Below, piece by piece: positions 1-9,495 of a DNA stretch of 64,000 bases; the stretch's first letter is position 1, and each line of letters begins with the position of its first letter. This DNA is from Alitta virens. Taxonomy: Eukaryota; Annelida; Polychaeta; Phyllodocida; Nereididae. The position numbers were made by a program, and so were the translations under genes. Location of the stretch: contig OW028579.1 in assembly GCA_932294295.1 (NCBI GenBank), positions 10,352,370-10,416,369 of the forward strand, read 5' to 3'. The notes below the pieces were generated by a model. The model did no database searches, was not told the origin of the DNA, and saw only the letters and a program-made list of their open reading frames with translations.

Positions 1-1704
1 TCATGACCAAAGCTGACACAAATACAACGTTATCATAACGTCAGAATGCCCACTGGGTCAGATGTACAAATGAGGGAACTAGACCCTCTGGACACATTTT
101 TATGCATGCTGATTGCAACCATTAGGTGACGCTTATTTGGTCTTCAGCTACTGAGATCATTCTCCAGGCATTTTTAAGGATCCATCAGTCAAAAATTAAT
201 TTCATGTGAAATAACATAGCGACTTTTCGTTTTTCTGTCAACCAATCGCTCACCATATTGGCATGTCTGAGAAGTTGTATTTGATGTCACCTGAAGTAGC
301 AGTTAATTAAAAAAGAACACCCTTGAGAGTGACCACTCTGTCGATTATTATAACTGTTAGTCATCGCTTTTTACCACACTTGCTTTTCATGTTAGCGTTG
401 ATTTTTTTTTATCTTAGTGTTACTAAATCGTGCACTTACAACTTTCTATGTGCATTTCCACTAAAATTGAACTTCAAAACAAAATTTTTTATGTCACATT
501 TGGTCAGATGCTTCTCAATATCTTCTGTTACCCAATGCTGAACTGCATAAAAAAAATTTTCATATAAATGTAAATGATATATATATATTTGCTATTATTC
601 TGAGTAACGTCTTAAAATGGTTTTCATTCCAGTTTCCATTCTGAATTTTCAATGGGAGCCATTAATTTTGTATTGGCACATCTCAACATTCAGTGGAAGG
701 GTCCACGGGAATTGAAATATTCAGGCCTCTTATAAATACCTGCACTTAAGCATAATTATATAATGAACAATGCCACAAGAAATTAAGAGACTAAAACTTC
801 AGGAGCTTGCATGGCCGTTACATCTTGTTATTGTCTTATAGAATTGGTAAACGTTACATTATTGTTATATATATATATATTCTTTATCGACTTCTGCATA
901 TCAATACGATACATCAGTCATGAAATGTTAGTCGTATATAAATGAGAATGCTACACATTACCGTTGAATTTCTGTACCCACAACACCTCACTCCCACACT
1001 GGACACTCCATTAATAGAGATTATCAGTAAATCACTGAAAGGAAAAATAGCATAAATAAGTTTAACAACTGTTTCAAATAATTATCTAGTTTGCAGATAA
1101 GACTGATGAGACAGAATGCCCAAATGGGAATTATCTCAAAATTTAATAAGGTTGTGGGAGCCAATTTATTTTACCAAAAGCCTTCCGTATTGCACTACGC
1201 AATCTAAAAACGAAACAAGTGCTGCCTGTTTAGGTTAGCCAAAAATAAAAATTAAAAATTGTAAAATGGCAAACTGAAGCAGTTAGAATTAGCATTTATG
1301 AAAAAAAAAAAGAAAACATAAAACCACATTTCAAACAAAGATAATCAGAAAAGTAACATTGTTAAACATGGAACTATAGAACACATTTCTTAACTTCTAA
1401 TGTGAACATTTTGAAGTACCTCCCATTCAACAGCTTGTGAAAATGTGTGTCCTGAGAAAATACACAATATATATGTCCAGAGTATATTCAGAAGTACCAG
1501 ACTAGGAGCACACACCCAATGTTTGAGGCACTATACCATAACTCAATAAGAAGCATTCCACCAAACTAATTTCTAAAAGACAGGGCTACTTTGAACACGA
1601 TGGTCCTACCTTGAAAACTTTTAAAAAATTCATATTTCATAAATGTAGACAGTTTCACAAATTACGCTAGGATTCTTAAAAAATGTATTGAAGTGGTGGT
1701 GGAT
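1..1704. other. AT-rich non-coding DNA, nothing recognised
   Basis: I see no exon with a convincing pair of splice sites, no RNA gene and no repeat family here. There are short AT microsatellite runs near 573-588 and 866-881 and several A-tracts. Open frames are short and look random. The stretch could be a downstream intron, 3' region or intergenic DNA beside the minus-strand gene whose exons start at 2780. Confidence 0.5.
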
Positions 1705-1846
1705 GGAATAGGGCTTTTCGTCCTGTATTTCTGCACCTGTTGGGCTATTTACGGCAGGCAGGGTCCATGGCAATGAGATGAAGGATGGAACAGCCATCCA
1801 ACTTAAGCTCACCCGGGAATCGAACCTGCAACCCAGTGGTAGCAAA
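1705..1846 (-). mobile_element. tRNA-derived SINE relic (5'-truncated)
   Basis: Read on the minus strand, an RNA polymerase III B-box (GGTTCGATTCC) lies at 1826-1816 inside a tRNA T-arm-like context (GCAGGTTCGATTCCCGGG). A SINE-like body of about 100 bases follows. No convincing A-box is seen upstream, so the head is probably truncated. Direct repeats at the ends were not identified. An exact B-box with flanking pairing bases is the usual signature of a tRNA-derived SINE, but the family cannot be named from sequence alone. Confidence 0.5.
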
Positions 1847-2779
1847 CATATGTATTGAAAACCACATTCTAATTATCGAAATTACAAATTACGAAATCAG
1901 AGACTAAACAGTGTTAGAAGGTGCCCTGTCTTTTCGTTCTGTATTTCCAAATACTTCTCAATGTGAAACCTATAATGATTTCCCGTCCTCTCTGGTGCCG
2001 CTTCTGCATCACCTTCGCTCCACCTCTTCGCGAGTTCACTGTCATCCATTCATTACCCTTTTTTTCCTGCACCTGCATTTTATAACACTCATGTGCAGTT
2101 TCAATAATGTCATAAAAACGGCCACTGATGTTTTCTCCGAAAAACTTTTGGAAAATTCACCTTGTGTCTTCACCTACTTGCCAAAATTTACTTCTGTCAG
2201 ATTTCAGGGTCTTGAAATTACATTATTTTTCAATAACTTGTATCCAGGACTTGTTGTGATATGATGCTATTGTAACACTCACAACAGTCTCTTTTATGTA
2301 ATAAAATATACTATTTGCATATTTTATCATTATAAATAATTATGCAATGCCAGCCTGTTCCACCTAAGTAAATTACATGTCAAACTCAGATCATGTCATA
2401 AGCTCATGAATATCAATCATCTGCAATTTCATTACTCCCTAGCTCATAATATTCTGGAGTATGGCTGAACCTTTGCAAGGATAAGTAGGTCTGAATTGTC
2501 AATACCACCGGAATAAAAATGAGTAAAAAGTTACTATACCTCCCTTCACAGGGAACTTTTTGACCACAATGAATCAGTATTTTACCCATGACAGTCATTG
2601 TTCACATGTACAGACTTACATTCATTAATTTGGCATTGCCACACAACAAGAACGTACCTTTTTTCGCTAGTTGCCCAGTAACAGGAGAGCTGTGCTAATT
2701 TCAGCATTGAATAATATATATAATGAATTCTTTAACAATTGCTTATGTAAATGTAAAAAAAAAACATCAGATTAAGTAC
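1847..2779. other. Non-coding DNA between SINE relic and exon
   Basis: An open frame of 117 codons at 1911-2264 (+) is the longest in the left flank, but it has no recognisable domain and no splice or start context, so I do not call it. Otherwise the stretch is AT-rich and intron-like. An 11/12-base similarity between 1716 and 1932 (TTTCG-TCTGTATTTC type) hints at another SINE fragment. Confidence 0.4.
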
Positions 2780-2950
2780 CTCAATAGAGGATGCAACAGG
2801 ACTGGTATGAGGCAGGGGTGGGAAAGACATAGCTTTCAATTCGAACTTTAGAGATTCTGCAGAATGAGGCAGGGGTGGGCAAGGCACAGCTTCCAATTCA
2901 AACTTCTGAGATTCTGCATCTGACCTGTGATCTTTCAAATCTGCTAATGC
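2780..2950 (-). CDS. Internal exon, minus-strand gene: two FELxA...PPLPH repeats
   Basis: On the minus strand a T-rich tract and TTTGCAAACAG acceptor precede 2950, and a GAG|GTACTT donor follows 2780. The exon is 171 bp, exactly 57 codons, phase 0 at both ends, and open throughout. It begins ALADLKDHRSDAE and encodes two tandem copies of a 19-residue unit, KFELEAVPCPPLPH and KFELKAMSFPPLPH, each preceded by AES. It ends TSPVASSIE. Short FPPLP motifs in a Ser/Pro-rich, disordered setting are a feature I associate with C-terminal regions of LARP4-family RNA-binding proteins. The La motif and RRM that would prove that are not in this window, so the family call is inference only. It is probably the most downstream visible exon of the gene that includes 3697-3873, 5004-5090, 6167-6226 and 6408-6464. 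Confidence 0.6.
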
Positions 2951-3696
2951 CTGTTTGCAAAAAAAAAATTATGCAGTGGGTATATGATCATTCGAGCAAT
3001 ACTGGCTCCAATGGGTCAATAATTAGCTCCATAAGGCATTTAAAATATCAAGTAACACTTCTCCTAACACAATACAGTCGTTATGAAAAATATCCAATAA
3101 AAGGGTCACATACAATGCTTTTCCTTAGAAAGCATCAAAATTTATGGTAATGAGCCATTTAAGAGGGAAAAGTTCACTCCGCAATTAATTGCCCTGTGCA
3201 GTCTTAGCTTTTAAGGAATAATAACGTGTCCATAACAACCTTGTAGAGAATGTTCTTGCCTATTTGCATCTTCTGTCAAAATTTAAATCGGAGCAACATT
3301 GGCCATGTAGGCCTATAGTAATTGCGCAGTGACCTAGTTTCATGAGAGCAAAAAAAAAATTAATTACCAAGTTCTTAGCAGCAAAGTCCTGTAACCTTCT
3401 TTGACTTCGGCGGCAATTTTTTCTGCAACAACAAATCTTTCATTCTAATCTGTGACTAAGAAACAATACAATATTTTTCTTGACATTGGATACAAGATTT
3501 TATTTTTCAGCATCAAATATAACCAAGCTAGGAAGATGCCGATCCTTTCAAACTTTGCTGTGTGTGTGTTCATGTTTCTGATAGCTTCATTACACTGTAA
3601 CTGATGACAAAGATTTAAATATTTCCTCCACTCAATTGATATAATGGTAGTTTGTGACACTTCCAACATAAATTCTTAAACATCTGTTAGGCTTAC

Positions 3697-3873
3697 TGTG
3701 AGAGGGAATCTGTGGAGTCCGAGACCTGGTCAGAGGAGGCCAAGGCCATGGTGGCACTGGTGCTTGAGAGACTGGCAGATGAATGGCTGTAGCTTGCAGT
3801 ATGATCTGACAGGGAGTCGAGAGGTTGAGCCATGACCATCAAGGATGAACTGCAGGCAGCCGAGGCCAAGCAG
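3697..3873 (-). CDS. Internal exon, minus-strand gene: Ser-rich segment
   Basis: On the minus strand a pyrimidine-rich tract ending CCTTACAG lies just above 3873, and a consensus donor CA|GTAAGC lies just below 3697. The exon is 177 bp (59 codons), entering and leaving in phase 2. Only that phase looks protein-like. It is strongly Ser-rich and acidic-polar, with stretches such as MAQPLDSLSDHTASYSH and SDQVSDSTDSLSQ. One other frame hits TGA late in the exon. If the gene were to terminate here, a TAA sits directly in frame when the donor is ignored. The phase does not match the phase-0 end of the 5004-5090 exon, so at least one exon between them was missed or one boundary is wrong. Confidence 0.5.
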
Positions 3874-5003
3874 CTGTAAGGTAAACAAACCGGTTAGCCA
3901 ATGAAAAAACCAATACCAATACCAAGACTAGATCACAAACGTACAGTCAACCCTCGTCATAACGAAGAATGCTCTTGTCCATTATGGTAAACCATTAGAA
4001 TAACACTGGCAAGATAGGCTCAAGCTGTTCAGATAGTGAGAGATATTTGGACAACTGAAGTCCATATAATAATAACATTAACTGCAGTAATACCTTTAAA
4101 AAAAAAGAAAAACTAGAATGGCACATGGCATGCAAAATTAGGCCTTCAGCACATATATACAGCCAAGAACTGGGCTGTGAGCAACCCTCGATAGTAGTGG
4201 CAGAAATGGCAGGATCATCATTTGTTATGTCTGCATCTCTTCATAGGTACTTGTACCTATTGTTGATTATTCTAAATCAATTAAGCTGTTCTGAGGGGGG
4301 GGGGGAGGGGTTCTTGATAGTTTCAAAGTAACTGCAGGAATGTAATCATTCACTGTAAAAGCCTGAAAAAATGTCACAAACACATCCTTAGAATATGTAA
4401 CTACAATTAAACGCAATACATTTTCAATATTGCCTAGTGACAACAGTCACCTATAACTATTTTCCTTCAACATTAATCACATGACCACCTCATTGAAGGG
4501 CTACCTCATACATAGAAGGCATTGACATGAGGATCTACAGTATTTGACTTAATTTGTTATTAAATTTAAAGAGATACTGAAGTTCTTGTAAATAATTTAT
4601 CTCCGATACTGCACTGAATCTAGAGGTCATTATTCACAACGCTTGTAGACATGTAGCTAAGAGCATCCCAGGATGTTTATTATATAATAATATCTGTCCA
4701 CGAAAGACATTCTACAGTATTTTTAAAACTGTAGCAAATAAATCTATTGTAGCAAATAAAAATATATTGAATCTTGACCATTTTATGCAGCGCACATGAT
4801 GCTGAAATTAAATTCTATTTCACTTCCCTGTAGTCCAGGGAGTTCCCATGAGATAGTGGAAGAGTCGAGTCAATTGAGTGCGCCTCTTCCATGCCACATT
4901 CCCTTTCAGTAACCATTTTGCAAGTAGGACATTCACTCCTTCATATCACCCAAGAAACCAAATAGCTATCTTCCACCAGCTGGATTAATAAAACTAAACT
5001 CAC

Positions 5004-5090
5004 TGTTGCAGGAATGAAGAAAGGCACCGGGCTGGTAGCAGGAGGCCATGGTGCCCGGTACACCGAGTTAGGTGGGAAGAAAGGATAGCC
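5004..5090 (-). CDS. Internal exon, minus-strand gene: Pro/aromatic-rich segment
   Basis: On the minus strand the acceptor GTAGTTTCAG abuts 5090 and a near-perfect donor ACA|GTGAGT abuts 5004. The exon is 87 bp, 29 codons, phase 0 to phase 0. It encodes a proline- and aromatic-rich segment beginning GYPFFPPNSVYRAPWPP and ending PVPFFIPAT. One alternative frame is interrupted by TAA, and another is open but has an unlikely composition. The strong sites on both sides and the exact codon multiple make this the most convincing small exon of the minus-strand gene. The protein segment is probably disordered. I cannot name the family from it. Confidence 0.6.
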
Positions 5091-5299
5091 CTGAAACTAC
5101 AAATGACACCATAATAGCAGTTGTCTGCTGCAAAATAAAGACATCATGCACTTGTATGCTTGCCAATAGAGCATATCTGATATGAATTTTGCTTATTCAA
5201 GAGACATTTGCCGATAAAATCTACCTCAGAGCACAGAAAATTTCAAAGTAAATTTCTCTCAAAAATAACATAAATTTCTTTACATGTTTTGCTCTCTAA

Positions 5300-5560
5300 G
5301 CTAAGTATTGTAAATATCTAGAATGTCTAGAGGACAATGGCCATGGTGAGGTCACAAAGTGCACGAACAATGGTGAAGCATCCACCAATTCCACATTGGC
5401 CAGCTCTGCTGAAGGTCCCGGTTTCGATCCCTGGACCGGGGACTCTTCATGAGCTACATCCCAGCTGGATGTCGATTGCATGAGATGTTAAATTGGAGGT
5501 GCCTTTTTACTCAGCTGAGGCAAGTAAAAGACCCCACCCAGGGTCATATAAGCTGACTAA
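5300..5560 (+). mobile_element. Possible tRNA-derived SINE relic
   Basis: The sequence GGTTTCGATCCCTGG at 5420-5434 resembles a pol III B-box with one extra T. It lies in a locally GC-rich 130-base patch inside AT-rich intron-like DNA. A degenerate A-box (TGGCCATGGTGAGG) sits near 5339, at a plausible upstream distance. No target-site duplication or tail was found, so this is weaker than the element at 1705-1846. Confidence 0.3.
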
Positions 5561-6166
5561 GCTTCAGACCAAATAACATTGAAACATTAAACAATGGTAA
5601 AGTAACGTTACGGAGCATATATACTAGGGATCTATTATAAACATTATTTTAGTTTGTAAGCCATAAATGGCATGGTTCAGTGCAAAATGAACAGGAATGT
5701 TAGTGCTACAAGTCAAAGCCAAACTATCAGGCTGATAATAACAGTTCTGGGAACCAAATAACAGAATTTTGCTATATTCTCTATTGTCATTCCACTGCTT
5801 CTCTGCGACCAGAACTAATGACGAGATAATAGCACAGAACTAGAATGCACATGGGATGTTCAAAGCTCTGCCCTTTGGAACAGGGACTCATTGATCCCAA
5901 GTGGGATCCAAACCACGGCATTTCTGAGCGGGCTGCATCTAGGGTGAGGATCCAAGGCGAATGAAGTGATCTGAACGGCATAGCGATACAATACTGCTAA
6001 CTTTCGTTTTCATCTGGAAACCAATCATACATACCCAGGAGGCAACATCAGCGGAAAAATCGTTGGAAGTGATAACAAACGCTCCAGCCTGTCCAGGGGG
6101 CAGACCTAACTACCATGATAGAAAATTTGAAGTGAATCGGTACAACATATAACTCAGTATGCCTAC

Positions 6167-6226
6167 CTGCTGGTTCTCCTCCACCATGTGACACTTGTTT
6201 TGATTTCTCAGAAGGTACTGATTGTT
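6167..6226 (-). CDS. Mini-exon, minus-strand gene (duplicate copy 1)
   Basis: On the minus strand a TTTTTTTTTGCAG acceptor abuts 6226 and a CAG|GTAGGC donor abuts 6167. The exon is 60 bp. In phase 1 it reads QSVPSEKSKQVSHGGGEPA, completed to Gly by the next exon. The phase-0 frame is also open. Comparison with the neighbouring copy at 6408-6464 favours phase 1, because two of the few differences (AAA/AAG, CCA/CCC) are synonymous in that frame and would change residues in the other. It enters and leaves in phase 1, so it can be skipped or repeated without shifting the frame. Confidence 0.55.
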
Positions 6227-6407
6227 CTGCAAAAAAAAGATGATTAGATAGACAAAAGAAATATGTATTTTTATTGTCTGTCAAGTATGTTCACATTTTC
6301 TGAACAACATATGATATATAGTACTTTTAAAATGAAAGATAACTGCCAGAATTAAATCTGTAATATCACTTGTCATATTTGGACGACATATAACTCCGTA
6401 TGCCTAC

Positions 6408-6464
6408 CTGCGGGTTCTCCTCCACCATGTGACACTTGCTTTGATTTGGCAGAAGGTTCTGATT
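6408..6464 (-). CDS. Mini-exon, minus-strand gene (duplicate copy 2)
   Basis: This is a tandem duplicate of 6167-6226. On the minus strand a TTTTTTTTAG acceptor abuts 6464 and a CAG|GTAGGC donor abuts 6408. The exon is 57 bp and reads SEPSAKSKQVSHGGGEPA in phase 1. It is one codon shorter than its partner at the 5' edge. The similarity extends beyond the exon into the flanking introns (CATATAACTC-GTATGCC downstream, AGATGATTAG/AGATAATTGG upstream), so a segment of about 240 bp was duplicated, not just the exon. In transcript order this copy comes first. Start codon and upstream exons were not found. Confidence 0.55.
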
Positions 6465-6864
6465 CTAAAAAAAATAGATAATTGGATAGACAAAAGAAAT
6501 ATTTATATGCAGTCTGTCAAGTATATGGTCCTAATCGCTCACATCATATCCGAAGTCAATTAACCTATAGATATGAAATAGTGCTTGTGACCGTCAATTA
6601 CTATTATCATTTTGAATGATGAAAAAGAAGGGGGCTGAATCATGCTTTTTCATCATTGATCTCATGCATGAATTGACACTGAATTTCAACTGATTCTGTT
6701 TATTATGCATATTGAAGAGGCAGATTGTCTATAATTTGTTTTGTTCATTAAGTATTTAATATACAGACTGCAGGAAATGCAACCCAATTTTAATTAAACG
6801 AGTCACATTTATTTGGGGAATACTTCTTTTAAACAGGAAATATGACCTTTCATTTTCATTTAAT
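6465..6864. other. Intron or 5' non-coding DNA
   Basis: AT-rich sequence with no supported exon on either strand. It separates the first visible exon of the minus-strand gene from the GC minisatellite. Short open frames are not distinctive. Confidence 0.4.
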
Positions 6865-6871
6865 AGGCCGC

Positions 6872-6966
6872 AGGAGCGGCCCCGTAGGAGCGGCCCCGTA
6901 GGAGCGGCCCCGTAGGAGCGGCCCCGTAGGAGCCTCCCGTAGGAGCCGCCCGTAGGAGCCGCCCGT
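6872..6966 (+). repeat. GC-rich minisatellite, 7 units of 13-14 bp
   Basis: Four perfect tandem copies of AGGAGCGGCCCCGT (14 bp) run from 6872 to 6927. Three 13-bp derivatives follow (AGGAGCCTCCCGT, then AGGAGCCGCCCGT twice) up to 6966. The unit is far more GC-rich and CpG-rich than its surroundings. It contains GGAGC/GCTCC-type partial self-complementarity. Confidence 0.9.
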
Positions 6967-7039
6967 AGGGCTTTTATGACTAGAGTTGGACAAAAACAAA
7001 ATCTACTGACGTACTATTCTCAAATGACCGGATCAGAAC

Positions 7040-7260
7040 TATGTTGTCCGAATTAAACTAGAAATCAATGCGCGGTCATAATGCGGTCATGATGCGCGAC
7101 GAAAATAGGCCAAAACGTCACAACAAACTTGTATTGATGACGTCACAGAGAATGCCTTTGCGCTGGGCAAGGGGAACATGTCACGGCAATATCCCCGCTC
7201 AAGTGGAACGATCGCGATTTTGGTTGCCTAGATTGTTACGTAGATCTAATGCTAGATAAC
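7040..7260. promoter_or_regulatory. CpG-rich, promoter-like segment with a CRE palindrome
   Basis: CpG dinucleotides are dense here compared with the AT-rich flanks (GCGCGACG, GATCGCGATT, ACGTAGATC). A full cAMP-response-element palindrome TGACGTCA lies at 7138-7145, and half sites AACGTCAC and GACGTACT-like lie nearby. The segment is between the two divergently oriented candidate genes, so a promoter for the minus-strand gene is a reasonable inference. No TATA box or initiator could be fixed. Confidence 0.3.
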
Positions 7261-7607
7261 AGCTATCCTGTCAATTAAGTGCAACTATGAAAATGACATC
7301 AAAATTATATTTTTAGTCATGTAAATCACACCTCCTGCGGCCTCTCATGCACATTGCATTATCATATCATACAAGCTATATATTAATACAGCTTTTAGAA
7401 AAATATAGATAAATAAGAAAGCTTATATCATGCACAAGTTGCTCCCAATAGAACAACTGGCTGTTCTGGTATGTGGCCGTTTTATCCTTTGGGTCGTCCT
7501 GGTATGTTGGCTGTTACCTACCCCACGTGGATTCACTCATGGCCGATCTGGTGACAGCAAGGGTGTGGGCTTCAGGGCGAATTATACCCCGATGCAACTT
7601 GCTCACA

Positions 7608-7706
7608 GGGGGGGGGGGGGGGTGCGGGGTGCACACGAATGACATGACGGAGGAGTGGAGGCGCTGCGAGCATTGACCCCGATGTAGGCCTACACCCCCC
7701 CCCCCC
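7608..7706. repeat. G15 run facing a C12 run
   Basis: Fifteen consecutive G lie at 7608-7622 and twelve consecutive C at 7695-7706. A third G run of 14 lies at 8303-8316. The first two are complementary and about 72 bases apart, so the single strand could form a G:C hairpin or a G-quadruplex. Run lengths are also the likeliest place for sequencing error. Confidence 0.8.
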
Positions 7707-7952
7707 ATTTGTTAGCAATTAAGTTGATACAATGTACTACAATGTCAACAACCTCAATTACAATGCTGTACCTCCATCAATCGGTGGGAAGGTCTATGAT
7801 GCACATCATGTCACAAATAACTAGGGCACCATGTCACTGACAGTGACACACAATAAACAACTGCGCAATATTATACTTCAATTAATTGCCTTCTTTCCTC
7901 GTCTTCAGTTGATTCTCTCTTCCTTTTGCCTTACGCCACCTGTTGTCTGTCA

Positions 7953-8042
7953 ACGGCTGATTCAGCGGACCGTCGACCACCATCGTATGCATAGGCCTAC
8001 ATGTAAACGGCGGATCCAGCGGACCGCAGACCGCCATCGTAT
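7953..8042 (+). repeat. Imperfect 36-bp direct repeat, 54-bp period
   Basis: Two copies at 7953-7988 and 8007-8042 share the core CAGCGGACCG and end CATCGTAT, with about seven mismatches. They are separated by an 18-base spacer containing TAGGCCTA. The function is unknown. It is more GC-rich than the flanks. Confidence 0.75.
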
Positions 8043-8288
8043 AATATAACAGTATTATTAAAAGTTCGGAAGCAAGCTTCAAGTGTAATACCTTATAGAG
8101 TATAAGTAAAAAGAATCTACTATTCTGGTACAACATTTAGTACACAAATATTTATTAACAGATGAACATTAAAGGACTAAATAAATACAGAGAAAAAATT
8201 TGGGCGAGTTGACTGGCCCCCGACGTTGATGACAGCCACAAAAGTTGGTATGAAATCTAAAATGTTGACACAACCGTCGAGCTGATTG

Positions 8289-8316
8289 CAGGGATGGATC
8301 CAGGGGGGGGGGGGGG
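8289..8316 (+). mobile_element. hAT-like terminal motif (solitary)
   Basis: CAGGGATGGATCCAGGGGG resembles the CAGGGGCGGATCCAGGGGG-type termini common in animal hAT transposons. No matching inverted end or 8-bp target duplication was found nearby, so at best this is a remnant end. Confidence 0.25.
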
Positions 8317-8384
8317 ATTGGGGGGATGCAGTAAAGAAAAAATAACAGTAAAAAAAGTAATTAAAGCAGTAAATGGTAAGCGCT

Positions 8385-8475
8385 GGGCCCTATTTCCCTG
8401 CATTCCCTGCAGGCCGCCGGGCATTCTGGGAGTAAAAGGCGCTAATCACAACGCCCCTAGTGGATAATAAAATAG
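8385..8475. promoter_or_regulatory. GC-rich promoter-like island with ZNF143-type site
   Basis: A GC-rich island holds GCATTCTGGGAGT at 8421-8433. The reverse complement, ACTCCCAGAATGC, matches the core of the ZNF143/Staf motif, which is found in many animal promoters. It lies about 130 bases upstream of the candidate plus-strand start codon at 8565. Placement and motif together support a promoter of the plus-strand gene, but the transcription start cannot be located. Confidence 0.35.
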
Positions 8476-8564
8476 ATTTGAAATAGCTCTGTCAAGTCCG
8501 TAGTTTTATACAATTTCCACGTTTGGTTAACGTTTATAACACAAAAAATGGCTGAGGCTTGTTA

Positions 8565-8650
8565 ATGGACAAAACTGCTGAGTTAATTTTGCACAATTAT
8601 GGACATAATACTGTACACTGCACTTCGATAAGCTTACAAGATTCTGGTGG
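8565..8650 (+). CDS. Candidate first coding exon of plus-strand gene
   Basis: The ATG at 8565 opens a frame reading MDKTAELILHNYGHNTV and on to SLQDSG. With a donor at 8651 (GGTGG|GTTGTC) the exon ends in phase 2. That joins the next exon in the frame reading GRTPSILKFVEGCPKTLL. A stronger-looking donor four bases earlier (TCTG|GTGGGT) would give phase 1 and an immediate stop in the next exon. A short upstream ATG at 8549 makes only a five-codon uORF. I do not recognise the protein, and this exon is a model built mainly on phase agreement. Confidence 0.35.
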
Positions 8651-8896
8651 GTTGTCACTTTGAGTGTTGTGCATTTTGACAGATTGATCGAACAAAATAT
8701 ACACACTATTTATCAAAAACATCACGAACAGTTGTGTAGGTCTAATTATCTACCATATATTGTTTCTTTTGATCATTAATCATAATATATATATATTTTC
8801 TTTTTTTATCTGGCGTGTAAACATTTTAAATTTTGTATTATTATTATTTTTTTTTTTATTATGTCCTAAACTATGACAATATGACTATATTTACAG

Positions 8897-8975
8897 GCGA
8901 ACACCATCAATTTTGAAATTTGTAGAAGGATGTCCAAAGACATTGCTAAACATTTGCAGAAACAAAGAGCATCAG
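8897..8975 (+). CDS. Internal exon of candidate plus-strand gene
   Basis: A long T-rich tract and TATTTACAG precede 8897, and CAG|GTGAGG follows 8975. Both sites are good. The exon is 79 bp. Two frames are open. Phase 2 entry gives RTPSILKFVEGCPKTLLN and ends NKEHQ with a phase-0 exit, and looks the more protein-like. Phase 0 entry gives ANTINFEICRRMSKDIAK. Upstream exon phase favours the first. The composition (Leu, Lys, Cys, helical) suggests a folded, perhaps helical-repeat region, but no family is recognisable. Confidence 0.5.
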
Positions 8976-9350
8976 GTGAGGATTGTGCTGCAATACCTTG
9001 TTTTTACTTAATAAAATAATAATAATATGGTAGGTTTCCACACTAAAGAAGGATTCTTAATAAAAAAAATTTCGACCATATTTTACATAAATAATATGCA
9101 GCAGCATAAAATAGACAGCCACGTAGAGATAAGTCAAATTTTCACTAAAACATTCTCTGTGAAACATATAACTAAATATTTTTGCTATATTCTTCATTGG
9201 AATTTTAACCGCTTTTCTGTGACCATGACAAATGGCCATTATTACTGTGACCCTTCTTGACTGGGGTTTACTGTGTGATGGTAAGGGAGGGGGGAGGGTT
9301 AACAACAGCAACCCTAAAATTTGACAACAGATTGAGGGTGTGATAAACAG

Positions 9351-9495
9351 CCCACCATGCAGCGATTGGGTGTCCAATCTGCCCGAGACCTTCAGACCGG
9401 TCCTTCTGCGAACGCTCCTGTTTCATGTGACATGTTTGATTTGAGATATTTACATATGGAGCTTTTGTTATCACACTTAGCCAAACAAATTTCTG
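9351..9495 (+). CDS. Last exon-like block before the satellite, plus strand
   Basis: With the acceptor ATAAACAG at 9343-9350 and the donor TTTCTG|GTAAGC after 9495, this is a 145-bp open block, phase 0 in and phase 1 out. It reads PTMQRLGVQSARDLQTG through to LLLSHLAKQISG. The acceptor has a poor pyrimidine tract. An alternative acceptor before 9331 gives another frame (SDWVSNLPETFRPVLLRTLL) that ends at a TGA near 9448, which would be a terminal exon. The 3' end from 9473 onward is the same sequence that begins every satellite monomer, so either the satellite captured this exon end or the apparent exon is partly satellite edge. Confidence 0.4.

Larger units (their letters stand above)
6865..7343. 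mobile_element. 479-bp segment bounded by a perfect 12-bp inverted repeat
   Basis: AGGCCGCAGGAG at 6865-6876 is the exact reverse complement of CTCCTGCGGCCT at 7332-7343. The match stops immediately beyond 12 bp on both sides. The interior contains the minisatellite at 6872-6966 and a CpG-rich stretch. A non-autonomous DNA element (MITE-like) is possible, but I could not find a target-site duplication. The pairing may also be fortuitous in GC-rich sequence. Confidence 0.35.

Noticed and set aside
1911..2264. 117-codon open frame on the plus strand
   Set aside because: No domain, no splice or start context and an unremarkable composition. Length is attainable by chance in 64 kb.
3811..3879. 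Plus-strand reading MTIKDELQAAEAKQL then stop
   Set aside because: An in-frame TGA lies just upstream of the ATG, and the antisense strand is open over the whole block with good splice sites, so the minus-strand exon is preferred.
5787..5981. Possible third SINE with GGTTTGGATCC on the minus strand
   Set aside because: The B-box match is poor and the A-box is missing.
7430..7676. Overlapping open frames on both strands around the G15 run
   Set aside because: Open on several frames because of local GC content and the homopolymer, with no splice sites and no recognisable product.
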